A stretch of DNA of 64,000 nt from Planctomyces sp. (GTDB lineage Bacteria; Planctomycetota; Planctomycetia; Planctomycetales; Planctomycetaceae): NCBI GenBank assembly GCA_016795105.1, contig JAEUIH010000005.1:191483-255482 (forward strand). Reading direction: 5' to 3'. Position 1 is the stretch's first letter. Every line of letters begins with the position of its first letter. A model generated the notes under the pieces. The model searched no databases. It had not been told where the DNA came from and saw only the letters and a program-made list of their open reading frames with translations. Below, in pieces: positions 55,675 to 64,000 of this stretch. Position numbers and translations under genes: made by a program.

Positions 55675-56391
55675 ATGCGTATTCTGCTGCTGGCCGACAT
55701 CCACGCTAATTGGCCTGCGTTATCTGCAATCCATGAGAGATTTGACGCATGCCTGTTTCTTGGCGATGTGGTGGACTATGCAACAGATCCGGTACCCTGC
55801 ATCGACTGGGTTCAGAAGTATGCATCCGCGGTGGTTCGCGGGAATCATGATCATTCAGTTGCCCAGCGAGTCTTCGTTCGTCCCGGAGGGACGTTTCGCA
55901 AAATGGCCGCAGAGATGCGACCACGGCACTTTGAAGTTTTGAACGACGACCACCTCACATGGCTGGCACAAATGCCGGTCACTCGCCACCTGACTCTTGA
56001 CGGACGCCGCTTTCTCCTGGTTCATGCGACACCTCGTGACCCGATGGACGAATACATCTCGGATTCTCCGGAGCAGTGGCAGCAGAGGCTTGAGCACGTT
56101 GATGTCGATTTTGTGTGCGTTGGACATACTCACGTTCCGATGCATCTCGAACTTGAACGAACTCAGGTGATCAATCCCGGCAGCGTTGGCCAGCCCCGTG
56201 ATGGAGATCCTCGTGCGGCATACGCGATCATCGACCGAGGTCAGGTTGAGTTTCGGAGAGTTGCCTACGACATTGACCGAACAATTCAGCATATGCGGAT
56301 TTGTGGCATCGATGAATCTGTCGTTGAGAAAGCCGAAGCTGTGCTGCGAGCCGGAGGAAAGATCACAGCCAGCGGCCTCGCCGATCTGTAA
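55675..56391 (+). CDS. Metallophosphoesterase (YfcE/MJ0936-like)
   Basis: A 238-residue calcineurin-like phosphoesterase. The metal-binding motifs are in order: LADIHANWPAL (DxH, ~7-17), FLGDVVDY (GDxxD, ~32-39), VVRGNHDH (GNHD, ~59-66), LLVHATP (~118-124) and VCVGHTHVPMHL (GHTH, ~150-161). The C-terminal part (PGSVGQPRDGDPRAAYAIID) fits the YfcE/MJ0936 family of phosphodiesterases. Substrate unknown. ATG 55675 is preferred over GTG 55666. It is followed by a hairpin repeat. Confidence 0.92.
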   Translation: MRILLLADIHANWPALSAIHERFDACLFLGDVVDYATDPVPCIDWVQKYASAVVRGNHDHSVAQRVFVRPGGTFRKMAAEMRPRHFEVLNDDHLTWLAQMPVTRHLTLDGRRFLLVHATPRDPMDEYISDSPEQWQQRLEHVDVDFVCVGHTHVPMHLELERTQVINPGSVGQPRDGDPRAAYAIIDRGQVEFRRVAYDIDRTIQHMRICGIDESVVEKAEAVLRAGGKITASGLADL

Positions 56392-56404
56392 ACGCGTGCC
56401 TTCT

Positions 56405-56532
56405 GTAGAACGATTGTCCTCAATCGTTTATCTGCACGGTGCGAGTTCTGGAAACAGCACTCGCAAGTGGCGTGATCAATTGAGGACAATTGATCTACTT
56501 TACAACAGTAGAACGATTGTCCTCAATCGTTC
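56405..56532. repeat. GTAGAACGATTG hairpin element with truncated second copy
   Basis: An element from GTAGAACGATTGTCCTC to GAGGACAATTGATCTAC (56405-56498) has imperfect terminal inverted repeats and an inner palindrome (ACGATTG/CAATCGT). The left end recurs at 56508-56532 with full identity over about 24 bases. It begins with GTAG and ends with CTAC, as the unrelated GTAGCAGGCA element does. Confidence 0.82.
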
Positions 56533-56640
56533 GGGATATAGGGTGCTATTCATTGACACACTACGAGCGTGTGCTACATTCCACGCCCCAGACATCAAAT
56601 CATGTCCACGCCGGCTCAGGGCTGGCTATGGAGGTACGCC

Positions 56641-58305
56641 ATGTCGAAAGGGCAGCCACACAATCAGTTTCTTGCAGTGATCATAGACGGCACAACAATT
56701 CGCGCGGCAGAGAACGTCAGTTTCTCTGATGTGCATACGCTTTTGAGGGTTGCCTGCGAAGACCCCGGAAGCTGGAATGATGCCGTTCTACTCTGGCCAC
56801 GGCACAACAACGATCCGGAGATCGTTCCGGATATACGAAAGCTGATCTGGATTCGCAGAAGGCTTGAAGATATCACCAGGTTAACGGAAGCTTCAAAGGG
56901 ATGGGTGGTCGTCGACATTGTTGGACGGCGACTGTTGACAGGTGGCAACTGGCCGGCGATCAGCATTCGAGGGGGCGAAGATTCTCAAAGCACCAAAGAT
57001 GCAATCCGGCTGAATCTTCCTCCATGGTGGGAATACCGTGGCCAAACCGAAGTCGCGACCGTCTACACCGCACGTCAGTCTCCTCTGGTGATACCGAATG
57101 CCAAAAGAGATGTTCTTTGGGGGAACTCACTGATCCGCTTCTTTGCGGATAAGCTCCTAACCCTGGCCCGCAGCAGGTCGGAATCGACGGAAGGTGAACT
57201 TCAGGCCAGCCAGGCGATCTGGGAATCGCTGATTGGGATTCATCGCGACTGGCTGATGACTCCTCAGGAAGAACTGCTGGGAGGATGCCCCCGTGAGCGA
57301 CTACATGCAGGAATGAGTTGGATCGACCAGTTGATCTTTGAACAGACGCTGATGGTCGACAGTGACCGAAAACTGGTTCCGCTTCATCCACGATTTTCAG
57401 CACTGAAGACCGCTCCACCAGGACGGTCTGAGGTTGTTCTGTATTTCGACGCATGTCGATATCTGCTGTCTGCCGGCTGGAAATGGCTCACGGAGGACAC
57501 CAAACGATCTCAGGAACCAAATTCCCTGAAAAAGCTTCGTCAAAAGCTGTCGAGTGATCTTGAGGCGTGGTGGGATCTGCCCTTCGAAGGAGGAGATTCT
57601 CACCGAAAAATCGTTGACACTGAGCGAACCCGCATTCCCAGACTGGCGTGGGGTGAAGACAACATCATCGACTGCGACTGCCCTATTTGTCGAATGATGG
57701 CCAGTGAAGAATCCGGCCCGGGAGTTTTATCAATCGACGGATACCATCTGGAACTCGAAGACGACTTCGTCTTCTCTCTCTGTCCAACTCGCGAAATCTG
57801 GGAATCAGAATTCAGCACATACAACGATGGTGATGACGAGGATGAAGATGACGAAGAAGAATCAGAAGATGAAGATGTACAGGACTGCGAACAGCCCGCA
57901 GGACCGACGGTCGGTCAACGTGGAACGGATCCTCATGCAACAAATGATGGTCTTCGCTCGCGGCAGCCCGACGAATTTGGGTCCGTCTGGAAACACTCAT
58001 ATGTCAACAATTCTGTGGCGATGGGAGGAACGTTTGGGTATCTGAGCCTGGCGTTTTTGCTGGCTGAGATCATTGCGTTCCTTCAGACTCTTAAGAATGC
58101 GCAAAGTGAAATTGATCTGCTGAATTCAACGTTTACTTTGTTCCGCAAAGCCACAGAGCGTGAAGAAATGCAGGCAGCAGCCGATGATTTTCGTGCTGCT
58201 TTGGAGGATGTCGCCGGGCGACATGATGAGCTCACAGGACGAGTCGCAGACTTGCAGAGCCGCATCGATGAACAGCTTCGCGTCGCGACTGCCGGCAGTC
58301 AATAA
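56641..58305 (+). CDS. Unknown acidic protein with CxCxxC motif and hydrophobic segment
   Basis: A 554-residue protein I do not recognise. Residues 1-330 are globular, with WRVACEDP-like and NLPPWWEYRG stretches and DWLMTPQEELLGGCPRERLH at ~205, which recalls LGGxxPxE-type motifs of other families. Cysteines C345, C347 and C350 form CDCPIC, probably a metal or zinc site with a partner. An extremely acidic stretch (~395-417) follows. A hydrophobic segment (~466-485) precedes a C-terminal coiled coil. The start is firm: GGAGGT at 56630-56635 with a five-base spacer. No neighbours explain it. Confidence 0.7.
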   Translation: MSKGQPHNQFLAVIIDGTTIRAAENVSFSDVHTLLRVACEDPGSWNDAVLLWPRHNNDPEIVPDIRKLIWIRRRLEDITRLTEASKGWVVVDIVGRRLLTGGNWPAISIRGGEDSQSTKDAIRLNLPPWWEYRGQTEVATVYTARQSPLVIPNAKRDVLWGNSLIRFFADKLLTLARSRSESTEGELQASQAIWESLIGIHRDWLMTPQEELLGGCPRERLHAGMSWIDQLIFEQTLMVDSDRKLVPLHPRFSALKTAPPGRSEVVLYFDACRYLLSAGWKWLTEDTKRSQEPNSLKKLRQKLSSDLEAWWDLPFEGGDSHRKIVDTERTRIPRLAWGEDNIIDCDCPICRMMASEESGPGVLSIDGYHLELEDDFVFSLCPTREIWESEFSTYNDGDDEDEDDEEESEDEDVQDCEQPAGPTVGQRGTDPHATNDGLRSRQPDEFGSVWKHSYVNNSVAMGGTFGYLSLAFLLAEIIAFLQTLKNAQSEIDLLNSTFTLFRKATEREEMQAAADDFRAALEDVAGRHDELTGRVADLQSRIDEQLRVATAGSQ

Positions 58306-58410
58306 TCTGCGAAAATGAAGCTGATTCGGTGACACTTCAGAAGAACGGGCTGATGAAGTACAGGCAGCTGACCGGCAATCCCGGCCAGCTGTCTGACAAT
58401 CAGCACTCCA

Positions 58411-59733
58411 CTATTTGGCAAGATCAACACATATGATCTCGTTGTCGTTGCGGATATAGGCGTGCTTGTTTGCAAACGCCGGCATACTCCAGACGACTTC
58501 ACGACCAAATGCAAAATTCGAAGGTTCAATGACCTTTGCTCTTGAGATTTCCTTATAACCATCCGGACTAAGCTGACCAATCAGCAATTCGCCAAGTTCA
58601 TTGAACATCCAGAAGTGATCCTCGTGCTGCACGAGAAATGCGGTTTCAGAGCCAGCCGGTCGTTTTCCAATCACGTCAGTCGATTCCCACAATCGCTTTC
58701 CTTCCGGTAACTGGATAGCCCTCATTACGCCCTTCTGGTCAAACCCATAAACAACATCTCCAATCACAAACGGCTGAACGTTAACCGGGCAGATGATGTT
58801 TTGTTTGTCACGCCAGACCTCCGTGACTCCGGGCTTGTCTGAGTTCATTTTCAGCAGAACGCTTTTGTTGCTGTAGCCAGCCACATACAGGTACTCTCCA
58901 ACCATCACCGGCGACATGATGATCGAACCGTTCGATGCTTCGTAAGGTACAGACCAGTATTCTCTGCCGTTGTCCGGATTGATCGAAGCAACTGCATCCG
59001 GACGAAGACAAATCAGCTGACGAACCCCAGCGTATTCAATGATCGTTGGCGGGCAGTATCCCTGCTCAGGAGCGGTTCCGCTTTTCCAGACTTCTTTTCC
59101 GGATTTCTTATTAAGAGCAACAATATGGCTGCCTTCACCACCGGCCAGTGTCAACAGGTTGTCACCGTCAATCAGCGGATGGGCTGCATATCCCCAGAGA
59201 GCAGACTTCGTTTTGTAGTCAGACTTCAGATCTCGAGACCAAACAACCGAACCATCAGAGATCCTGAAGCAATACACATGACCTTCAGCACCAAGTGTCC
59301 AGACAAAATCGCCTTCAACAGCAGGCGTGCATCGTGGGCCAGCGGGATAGGAGATTTCGTATTTAACCGGATACTCGTGCTTCCAGAGTACTTTACCAGT
59401 GGATTCTTCGAGGCACAGGACTCGTTCTGTCCCGGTAAATGCCTTGCGGTCAAAGTTATCAACCTTGACGTTTTCTGAGGTGACATAGTCTGTAATGAAG
59501 ACTTTACCCCCGGCAACGGCTGGGCCGGAATACCCACCCGCGACTGGGGTTCTCCAGAGAATCTTTGGACCTTCCTTGGGAAACGATTCGATAATCCCGG
59601 TTTCTCGCCAGACATTGTCTCGTTGAGGCCCCATCCATTGTGGCCAATCGCCCCCAAGTGCGGCCGAACCATCCAGCATTCCGCTGAGCGCAGTGAGTGC
59701 TGCGAGAGTTGTTGGCAGGAACGTTCTTAGCAT
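58411..59733 (-). CDS. Secreted PQQ/BamB-like beta-propeller protein
   Basis: A 440-residue exported protein. The signal peptide spans ~1-28 (FLPTTLAALTALSGMLDGSAA). The mature part begins WPQWMGPQRDNVWRETG, typical of planctomycete PQQ-like propeller proteins. Propeller blades are seen as KILWRTPVAGGYSGPAVAGG, GKVLWKHEYP, DGSVVWSRDL, SGKEVWKSG, NGREYWSVPY and EGKRLWESTD. These are the Trp-dock pattern of PQQ-dependent enzymes and BamB, but no PQQ ligands are evident, so an enzymatic role is unproven. ATG 59778 is an alternative start; ATG 59733 gives a better signal peptide. Confidence 0.88.
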   Translation of the reverse strand: MLRTFLPTTLAALTALSGMLDGSAALGGDWPQWMGPQRDNVWRETGIIESFPKEGPKILWRTPVAGGYSGPAVAGGKVFITDYVTSENVKVDNFDRKAFTGTERVLCLEESTGKVLWKHEYPVKYEISYPAGPRCTPAVEGDFVWTLGAEGHVYCFRISDGSVVWSRDLKSDYKTKSALWGYAAHPLIDGDNLLTLAGGEGSHIVALNKKSGKEVWKSGTAPEQGYCPPTIIEYAGVRQLICLRPDAVASINPDNGREYWSVPYEASNGSIIMSPVMVGEYLYVAGYSNKSVLLKMNSDKPGVTEVWRDKQNIICPVNVQPFVIGDVVYGFDQKGVMRAIQLPEGKRLWESTDVIGKRPAGSETAFLVQHEDHFWMFNELGELLIGQLSPDGYKEISRAKVIEPSNFAFGREVVWSMPAFANKHAYIRNDNEIICVDLAK

Positions 59734-60016
59734 TCTGGCACAAACCGAGGAACAGGCATCAAAGCTGTACAAATCCATAGGGACACGTTTCTTTCTGATT
59801 CAAAGACAGATACAGGCATGTTGCGGGATGGAGTTTAACAAATCAATTCTGCTTCGTCGAAGAAACTCCTTCAAGTGAACACCTTTCGTTCAGCCCGGAA
59901 CTCGATATGATCTGCAATTCATGCGTCACTAATGATCAGGACTTCTCTATACATTCCCCCGGATTCGATTTTTGTCAAAGAGCGTTTCTGCCGATTCTTC
60001 GGCTGTTGAATCCGGG

Positions 60017-60985
60017 ATGGCATCGGATCCTCAGGCTTTTCAAGATCCTCGGACTTTTAAGGATCCTCCAACGTCCAGAGATCACCGGACTTTTGGCCTG
60101 CCTGACCTTGCGCTGCTCGGTGTCGCCCTGATCTGGGGAATCAACATCCCGGTCATGAAGAACGGGCTCGACGGCATGGACTGGTACTCATTCAATGCAC
60201 TTCGACTTGGCTTATCGGCCATCGTTCTTGCATTCCCCGCATGGCTTGATCACCGACAGGCTGCTCGCCGATCAGAACTCGTCCTCGAGACCATTCGGTG
60301 GCGTCAAATCCTGATCTACACTCTACTGGCTTCCGTAGTGTATCAGTTGCTGTTTCTGTTCGGCGTTTCAAGAACTGCTTCGGGAAATGCAGGCCTGATT
60401 CTTTCGACGATTCCCATATGGACGGTCGTCTTCGCCCGGATCTTTCTGGCCGAGCTGCTCAGATGGCAGGCGTGGCTTGGCCTGTTGCTTGCATTCAGTG
60501 GCACGCTTGTTGTGACACTTCAGAACCTCTCGTTCCTGACCGACCTGAATCAACTTGGCGGCAACCTGTGCCTGCTTGGTGCAGCCATGGTTTGGGGACT
60601 GAGTACGGTCTACAGTCGACCATTGATGCGATTGATGTCTCCGATGAGGTTATCCTTTTTCGCATCTATGTTTTCTCTGCCAATTCATTTTCTGCTGGCG
60701 TCTCCCAACCTGCGAGAAGGTGTGGCGACTTTGATGAATTCCACCGTCTGGAAACCACTGACCTATTCCGGGGTATGCTCGACCGGAATGGCACTAGTAT
60801 TCTGGAACTATGGTGTTCGCCACGCAGGTGCCGGACAGGCTGCAATCTATCAGAATCTGGTCCCGATCATTGCAATCATTGCAGCCTGGCTCCTGCGAGG
60901 CGAAACCGTGACAGTGCCACAGACAATCGGCGGTGTCATGATCCTTGCGGGACTTGTGATCGTACGAAAGAACCGTATCACCTGA
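60017..60985 (+). CDS. EamA/DMT-family transporter
   Basis: A 322-residue membrane protein with about ten hydrophobic helices in two EamA repeats. Repeat 1 contains LALLGVALIWGINIPVMKNG and FNALRLGLSAIVLAF; repeat 2 contains GNLCLLGAAMVWGLSTVYSR and ends GGVMILAGLVIV. Such proteins export metabolites or amino acids; the substrate is unknown. The N-terminal ~30 residues have a repeated D-P/D-H pattern (DPQAFQDPRTFKDPPTSRDH) encoded by short DNA repeats. ATG 60017 is used; TTG 59972 would add 15 residues. It is convergent with the GNAT-aminotransferase gene. Confidence 0.9.
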   Translation: MASDPQAFQDPRTFKDPPTSRDHRTFGLPDLALLGVALIWGINIPVMKNGLDGMDWYSFNALRLGLSAIVLAFPAWLDHRQAARRSELVLETIRWRQILIYTLLASVVYQLLFLFGVSRTASGNAGLILSTIPIWTVVFARIFLAELLRWQAWLGLLLAFSGTLVVTLQNLSFLTDLNQLGGNLCLLGAAMVWGLSTVYSRPLMRLMSPMRLSFFASMFSLPIHFLLASPNLREGVATLMNSTVWKPLTYSGVCSTGMALVFWNYGVRHAGAGQAAIYQNLVPIIAIIAAWLLRGETVTVPQTIGGVMILAGLVIVRKNRIT

Positions 60986-60997
60986 TTGATCGTCTGT

Positions 60998-62803
60998 TCA
61001 GAGCTTCCTGAGAATCTCAATCATTCGGCGATTCGTCTCGTGATCCTTTACTGCAATACGAATCCAGCGGCTGCCATCAGGAGCGCCCGATGGTGCTGGA
61101 TTACGCAGAAACAAACCATGTTCACGAGCATCGCGTATCATTTGGGCGGTGTTTCCTCCGGTCTCTGGAAGCCGACATAACAGAAAGTTGGCGATCCCGG
61201 GAACCGGTGTCCAGCCCAGCTGCTGCAGTTCTGCACTCAATGCATCTCGCAATAAATGCGTCTCTGCAATTCTCTGTCGGTAATACTCCTGATTCTCGAG
61301 TGCTCTGACAGCCGCAACCTGAGCTGGAAGACCGATCACCCACGGCGGAGTTCGCGGGTGAAGCGACTCAAGAAGGTGAGTTCCTCCACACAGGTAGGCT
61401 GCTCGGAGCCCACTCAGTGCGTACACCTTGCTCATGGATTTGCAAACAACCACGGATTCTGATTTTGCCGCGAACGATTCCAGTGACTGACCTGGCTCTG
61501 CAAATTCAATGTAGGTTTCATCAACCCACACTTTTGTTGACGGAGGCAGTTGCTGGAATACCGTCTCAAGTTCTGCTCGGCTCAGATGTTGCCCGGTTGG
61601 GCTGTTGGGGTTGACCAGAATAATGAGGTCGAATCCTTTTCGACCAACTCTGATCAATTCATCGGCCGAGACCCGAAAGTTCTGGCTCGCGTCCAGAGCG
61701 AGTCGCTCAACGCAGCAACCAATAACAGATTCAAGAACATACGCGTATTCTCCATACATCGGATCCAGGATCAGAACACGGGATGACTTCGTCAGCCAGT
61801 GCGGCAGAACGCGGAAGATGAGATCTGAGGAACCGGCGCCTGGAAGAATATTGCCAGGAAGAACTCCACGAGCACTTGCGACGGTCTCGATGAACCCGCC
61901 ACAGCGTGTTGGAGGAGACGTTCGCACAAGCCATGGCAGATACTGCTGAAGTGTCTCAAGTACTGCAGGTGCTGGTGGATACCATGCGTCGAGTACATCT
62001 GCATTGATGACGGTGCTGGCCTTTTGGAGGCCGTCGAACCTTTCTCCAATGGCCTCAAAGAAGGCACCTCCGTGGAAGCACGTGACTGGAGTGTCAAATC
62101 CAAACGGAAGTGCCCAGTGAGTGATTCGACTGAGACGCTGAAGAAATCCAGTGAACTCGGCAAGGGTACTTCGCAGTCGATGAACGTCACCAAGAAGCAG
62201 TTCGTAGGTAACTGCTCCCGACTGTGTTCGAAGGCCCTGTTGCTGCATACCAATTCTGAGATAGGTTGGCAGAACTTCTTTTCGTCCGATTGCCACAATT
62301 TGAGTTCCCTGGTGCGATTCGACCCAGCGCAATGCTGAATACAGCAGTAACGCGGCCGTTTCATTGCCTCGAAGGGACTGGACCACTGTCAGAAGACGAA
62401 CTTCATAGAGTCGAGAGTGCACTTCAAACGGAAGCTCGTCGCGGCGAAAGTACTTATCAATTGAGAGTTTTGGTGCAGACGGTGGCGTGAGACTGACAAA
62501 CCCGGAAATCGTTCCTCGGTAAAGCACCACCAACATGATGTTGAAGCCATCAAGAGAATCTGAGAGCTCACGCTGAGAATTCTGCGGATGTTGACCAATC
62601 TCAGTTGAATAGACGTCATATCGTAGCCGAGCAATTTCCCGACGATCGGCTTCTGAAGCAATACGCACTTCGTAGGCAGGTTGAATCTGATCACATCGTT
62701 GAACGGGTTGAGCTGGATCAACCTGCTGTTCACGATCTGCGGCTCGAAACCTGGATTTCTGAGATGAAACGGAAGTGGGGGGATTCAGCAAATTTCCGTG
62801 CAT
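60998..62803 (-). CDS. GNAT acyltransferase fused to class I/II (HisC-like) aminotransferase
   Basis: A 601-residue two-domain enzyme. Residues ~44-215 are GNAT-like: YEVRIASEADRREIARLRYD, VYSTEIGQH, SDSLDGFNIMLVVLYRG and LYEVRLLTVVQSLRG, a pattern close to N-acyl amino acid / autoinducer synthases (FeeM, LuxI class). Residues ~255-600 are an HisC-type PLP enzyme: GAGSSDLIF (~322-330), NPNSPTG (398-404), DETYIEF (428-434) and the Schiff-base lysine K459 in SMSKVYALSGLR. The C-terminal arginine motif is RWIRIAVKD. The fusion suggests linked transamination and acylation (inferred). It is convergent with the EamA transporter, 12 bases between stops. Confidence 0.85.
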   Translation of the reverse strand: MHGNLLNPPTSVSSQKSRFRAADREQQVDPAQPVQRCDQIQPAYEVRIASEADRREIARLRYDVYSTEIGQHPQNSQRELSDSLDGFNIMLVVLYRGTISGFVSLTPPSAPKLSIDKYFRRDELPFEVHSRLYEVRLLTVVQSLRGNETAALLLYSALRWVESHQGTQIVAIGRKEVLPTYLRIGMQQQGLRTQSGAVTYELLLGDVHRLRSTLAEFTGFLQRLSRITHWALPFGFDTPVTCFHGGAFFEAIGERFDGLQKASTVINADVLDAWYPPAPAVLETLQQYLPWLVRTSPPTRCGGFIETVASARGVLPGNILPGAGSSDLIFRVLPHWLTKSSRVLILDPMYGEYAYVLESVIGCCVERLALDASQNFRVSADELIRVGRKGFDLIILVNPNSPTGQHLSRAELETVFQQLPPSTKVWVDETYIEFAEPGQSLESFAAKSESVVVCKSMSKVYALSGLRAAYLCGGTHLLESLHPRTPPWVIGLPAQVAAVRALENQEYYRQRIAETHLLRDALSAELQQLGWTPVPGIANFLLCRLPETGGNTAQMIRDAREHGLFLRNPAPSGAPDGSRWIRIAVKDHETNRRMIEILRKL

Positions 62804-62951
62804 GACTCAAGCTCCTATGACCGTGTTTTGCAAAAATGAAGGGTTTTATGCAAGGAACGGGGCTTTCAGAATGCTGAAAAGCATGTGTTCTGCTACAACG
62901 GCGTCACAACTCAGACAGCGCAACGGTGATTCTCGATAGACAGGAAGAGTC

Positions 62952-63845
62952 ATGGGCACGGAAGAACCCACAACGGTTCGGACCGATGTTTGGACAGTGC
63001 AGAGAATTCTGCAGTGGACCATCGGATTTCTTAAAGAAAAGGGCGTTGAATCGCCTCGGCTGGAAGCGGAGTTGTTGCTGGCACATGCTCGCAACTGTCT
63101 TCGCATTCGTTTGTACACGGACTTCGAGTCTGTCGTCACGGATGAAGAACGCGCAAAAATGCGAGAATATGTTCAGCGGCGAGCGAGGCGGGAACCGCTG
63201 GCCTATATCGTGGGTTCCAAAGAGTTTTACGGACGGAATTTCGAGGTTCGCCCCGGAATCCTGATTCCTCGGCCGGAAACCGAAACACTCATTGATGTCT
63301 GCCTCGAACAAATTCCCAAAGATGCACCGACTCGTCTCCTTGAAGTCGGCGTCGGCTCCGGATGTATTGCGATTACTCTTGCCAGACAACGTCCGGAAGT
63401 CAGCGTAGTTGCGACCGACATCTCACCGATCGCCATCGAAGTCGCAACACTGAACAGTGAACGTCATGAAGTTCAACCCCGTATTCGGATCCTTCAGGGG
63501 AATTGTCTTCAGCCAATCAGGTCGCTGAACGAGCCATTGTTTGATGGACTCGTTAGCAACCCGCCATACATTCGCGAAGACGAACGCTCCATTCTGGCAC
63601 CCGAAGTTGCTCAGCATGAACCCGCTGAGGCACTGTTCTCCGGTGAAGACGGACTCGACGTCACTCGCCAAATGATCAACGAAAGCGCTGAGGTAATCCG
63701 CCCTGGCGGCTTCATCGCTCTGGAACTCGACCCAAAACAGTGCGAAGAAGTTTCCGAACTTCTGAAGCAGTCAGGCTACGAACGAATCCAGATCATTAAA
63801 GACCTCAACGGCGCCGAACGTATCGTACTTGCGTTTCGACAGTAG
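62952..63845 (+). CDS. prmC: Peptide chain release factor N5-glutamine methyltransferase
   Basis: A 297-residue enzyme that methylates the GGQ glutamine of release factors RF1 and RF2 using S-adenosylmethionine. The N-terminal helical domain (~10-90) carries ESPRLEAELLLAHARN and RREPLAYIVGSKEFYG. The methyltransferase core has PRPETE, EVGVGSGCI (~131-139) and the catalytic NPPYIREDE (~203-211). Length fits the family. ATG 62952 is preceded by AGGAAG with a four-base spacer. The TAG stop (63843-63845) is part of the left end of a hairpin repeat. The usual neighbour prfA is not in the window. Confidence 0.96.
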   Translation: MGTEEPTTVRTDVWTVQRILQWTIGFLKEKGVESPRLEAELLLAHARNCLRIRLYTDFESVVTDEERAKMREYVQRRARREPLAYIVGSKEFYGRNFEVRPGILIPRPETETLIDVCLEQIPKDAPTRLLEVGVGSGCIAITLARQRPEVSVVATDISPIAIEVATLNSERHEVQPRIRILQGNCLQPIRSLNEPLFDGLVSNPPYIREDERSILAPEVAQHEPAEALFSGEDGLDVTRQMINESAEVIRPGGFIALELDPKQCEEVSELLKQSGYERIQIIKDLNGAERIVLAFRQ

Positions 63846-63957
63846 CAGGCATTCTCCGAATGCCGTCCGCAACCGAACACTGGGACTTGCACTGTAAAGA
63901 AAAACACAATACACGACACTATCGCGACGCGGACGGCACACGGAATGTGCCTGCTAC
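63842..63957. repeat. GTAGCAGGCA-ended hairpin element, copy 3
   Basis: A ~116-bp element of the same family as 43708-43933, with ends GTAGCAGGCA and TGCCTGCTAC and inner GTCCGC/GCGGAC pairs. Its loop differs completely from the copies near 43.7 kb, while the arms are conserved. Bases 63843-63845 are the prmC stop codon. A further copy starts after one base. Confidence 0.88.
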
Positions 63958-63958
63958 C

Positions 63959-64000
63959 GTAGCAGGCATTCTCCGAATGCCGTCCGCCACCGAACAGCAT
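63959..64000. repeat. GTAGCAGGCA hairpin element, copy 4 (cut by window end)
   Basis: The left 42 bases of another copy: GTAGCAGGCATTCTCCGAAT and then GCCGTCCGC, identical to the arm of copy 3 except that the following loop starts differently. The remainder lies outside the window. Confidence 0.85.

Overview
The window looks like part of a planctomycete chromosome (phylum Planctomycetota, class Planctomycetia; genus not determinable by reading). The evidence is the protein families: a DUF1549/DUF1553 protein next to a DUF1501 protein, a Pirellula/Verrucomicrobium-type dehydrogenase with a C-terminal CxxCH heme site, very large secreted ConA-like (DUF1581/DUF1583-like) paralogs, a long MoxR-DUF58-VWA operon, and many unclassified secreted proteins. 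GC content is moderate, starts are often GTG or TTG, and the spaces between convergent genes are full of hairpin repeats. I see no prophage, insertion sequence, CRISPR array or rRNA.

Layout. 1-2190: the 3' part of a disordered Arg/Gly-rich protein gene, then tRNA-Asp(GTC) with a promoter-like site and an intrinsic terminator. 2579-4454: a PilZ-like protein and a 1.2 kb non-coding array of composite hairpin repeats. 4455-19486: five co-directional minus-strand paralogs joined by 1- or 4-base stop/start overlaps, coding for secreted proteins of 717-1176 residues. 19730-26325: a divergent plus-strand block with an ECF-type sigma factor, a membrane-anchored DUF1549/DUF1553 protein whose N-terminus sits where an anti-sigma factor would, a DUF1501 protein and an EF-hand protein. 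I read 4455-26325 as one surface system under ECF control; this is inference.

26373-39630 is a second large unit: MoxR ATPase, DUF58 protein, two membrane VWA proteins, a 1554-residue membrane/coiled-coil protein carrying ten copies of a 12-residue repeat, and a secreted alpha/alpha-toroid protein. 39693-44908 holds a small secreted protein, serine O-acetyltransferase, an unknown protein, a CPBP intramembrane protease, a pair of tandem hairpin elements, a divergent ThiF/MoeB-like protein that lacks key adenylation residues, and an S4 RNA-binding protein. 45093-54445 holds the heme-binding dehydrogenase, a small BamE-like membrane protein, a Cys-rich propeller protein, thiamine-monophosphate kinase, and a small membrane protein coupled to an SRPBCC protein.

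54599-63845 holds tRNA dimethylallyltransferase (MiaA), a metallophosphoesterase, an unknown acidic protein, a BamB/PQQ-like propeller, an EamA transporter, a GNAT-aminotransferase fusion and the release-factor methyltransferase PrmC. The strongest candidates for undescribed biology are the sigma/DUF1549/DUF1501/five-paralog locus, the GNAT-aminotransferase fusion, and the hairpin elements whose ends coincide with the TAG stop codons of neighbouring genes.
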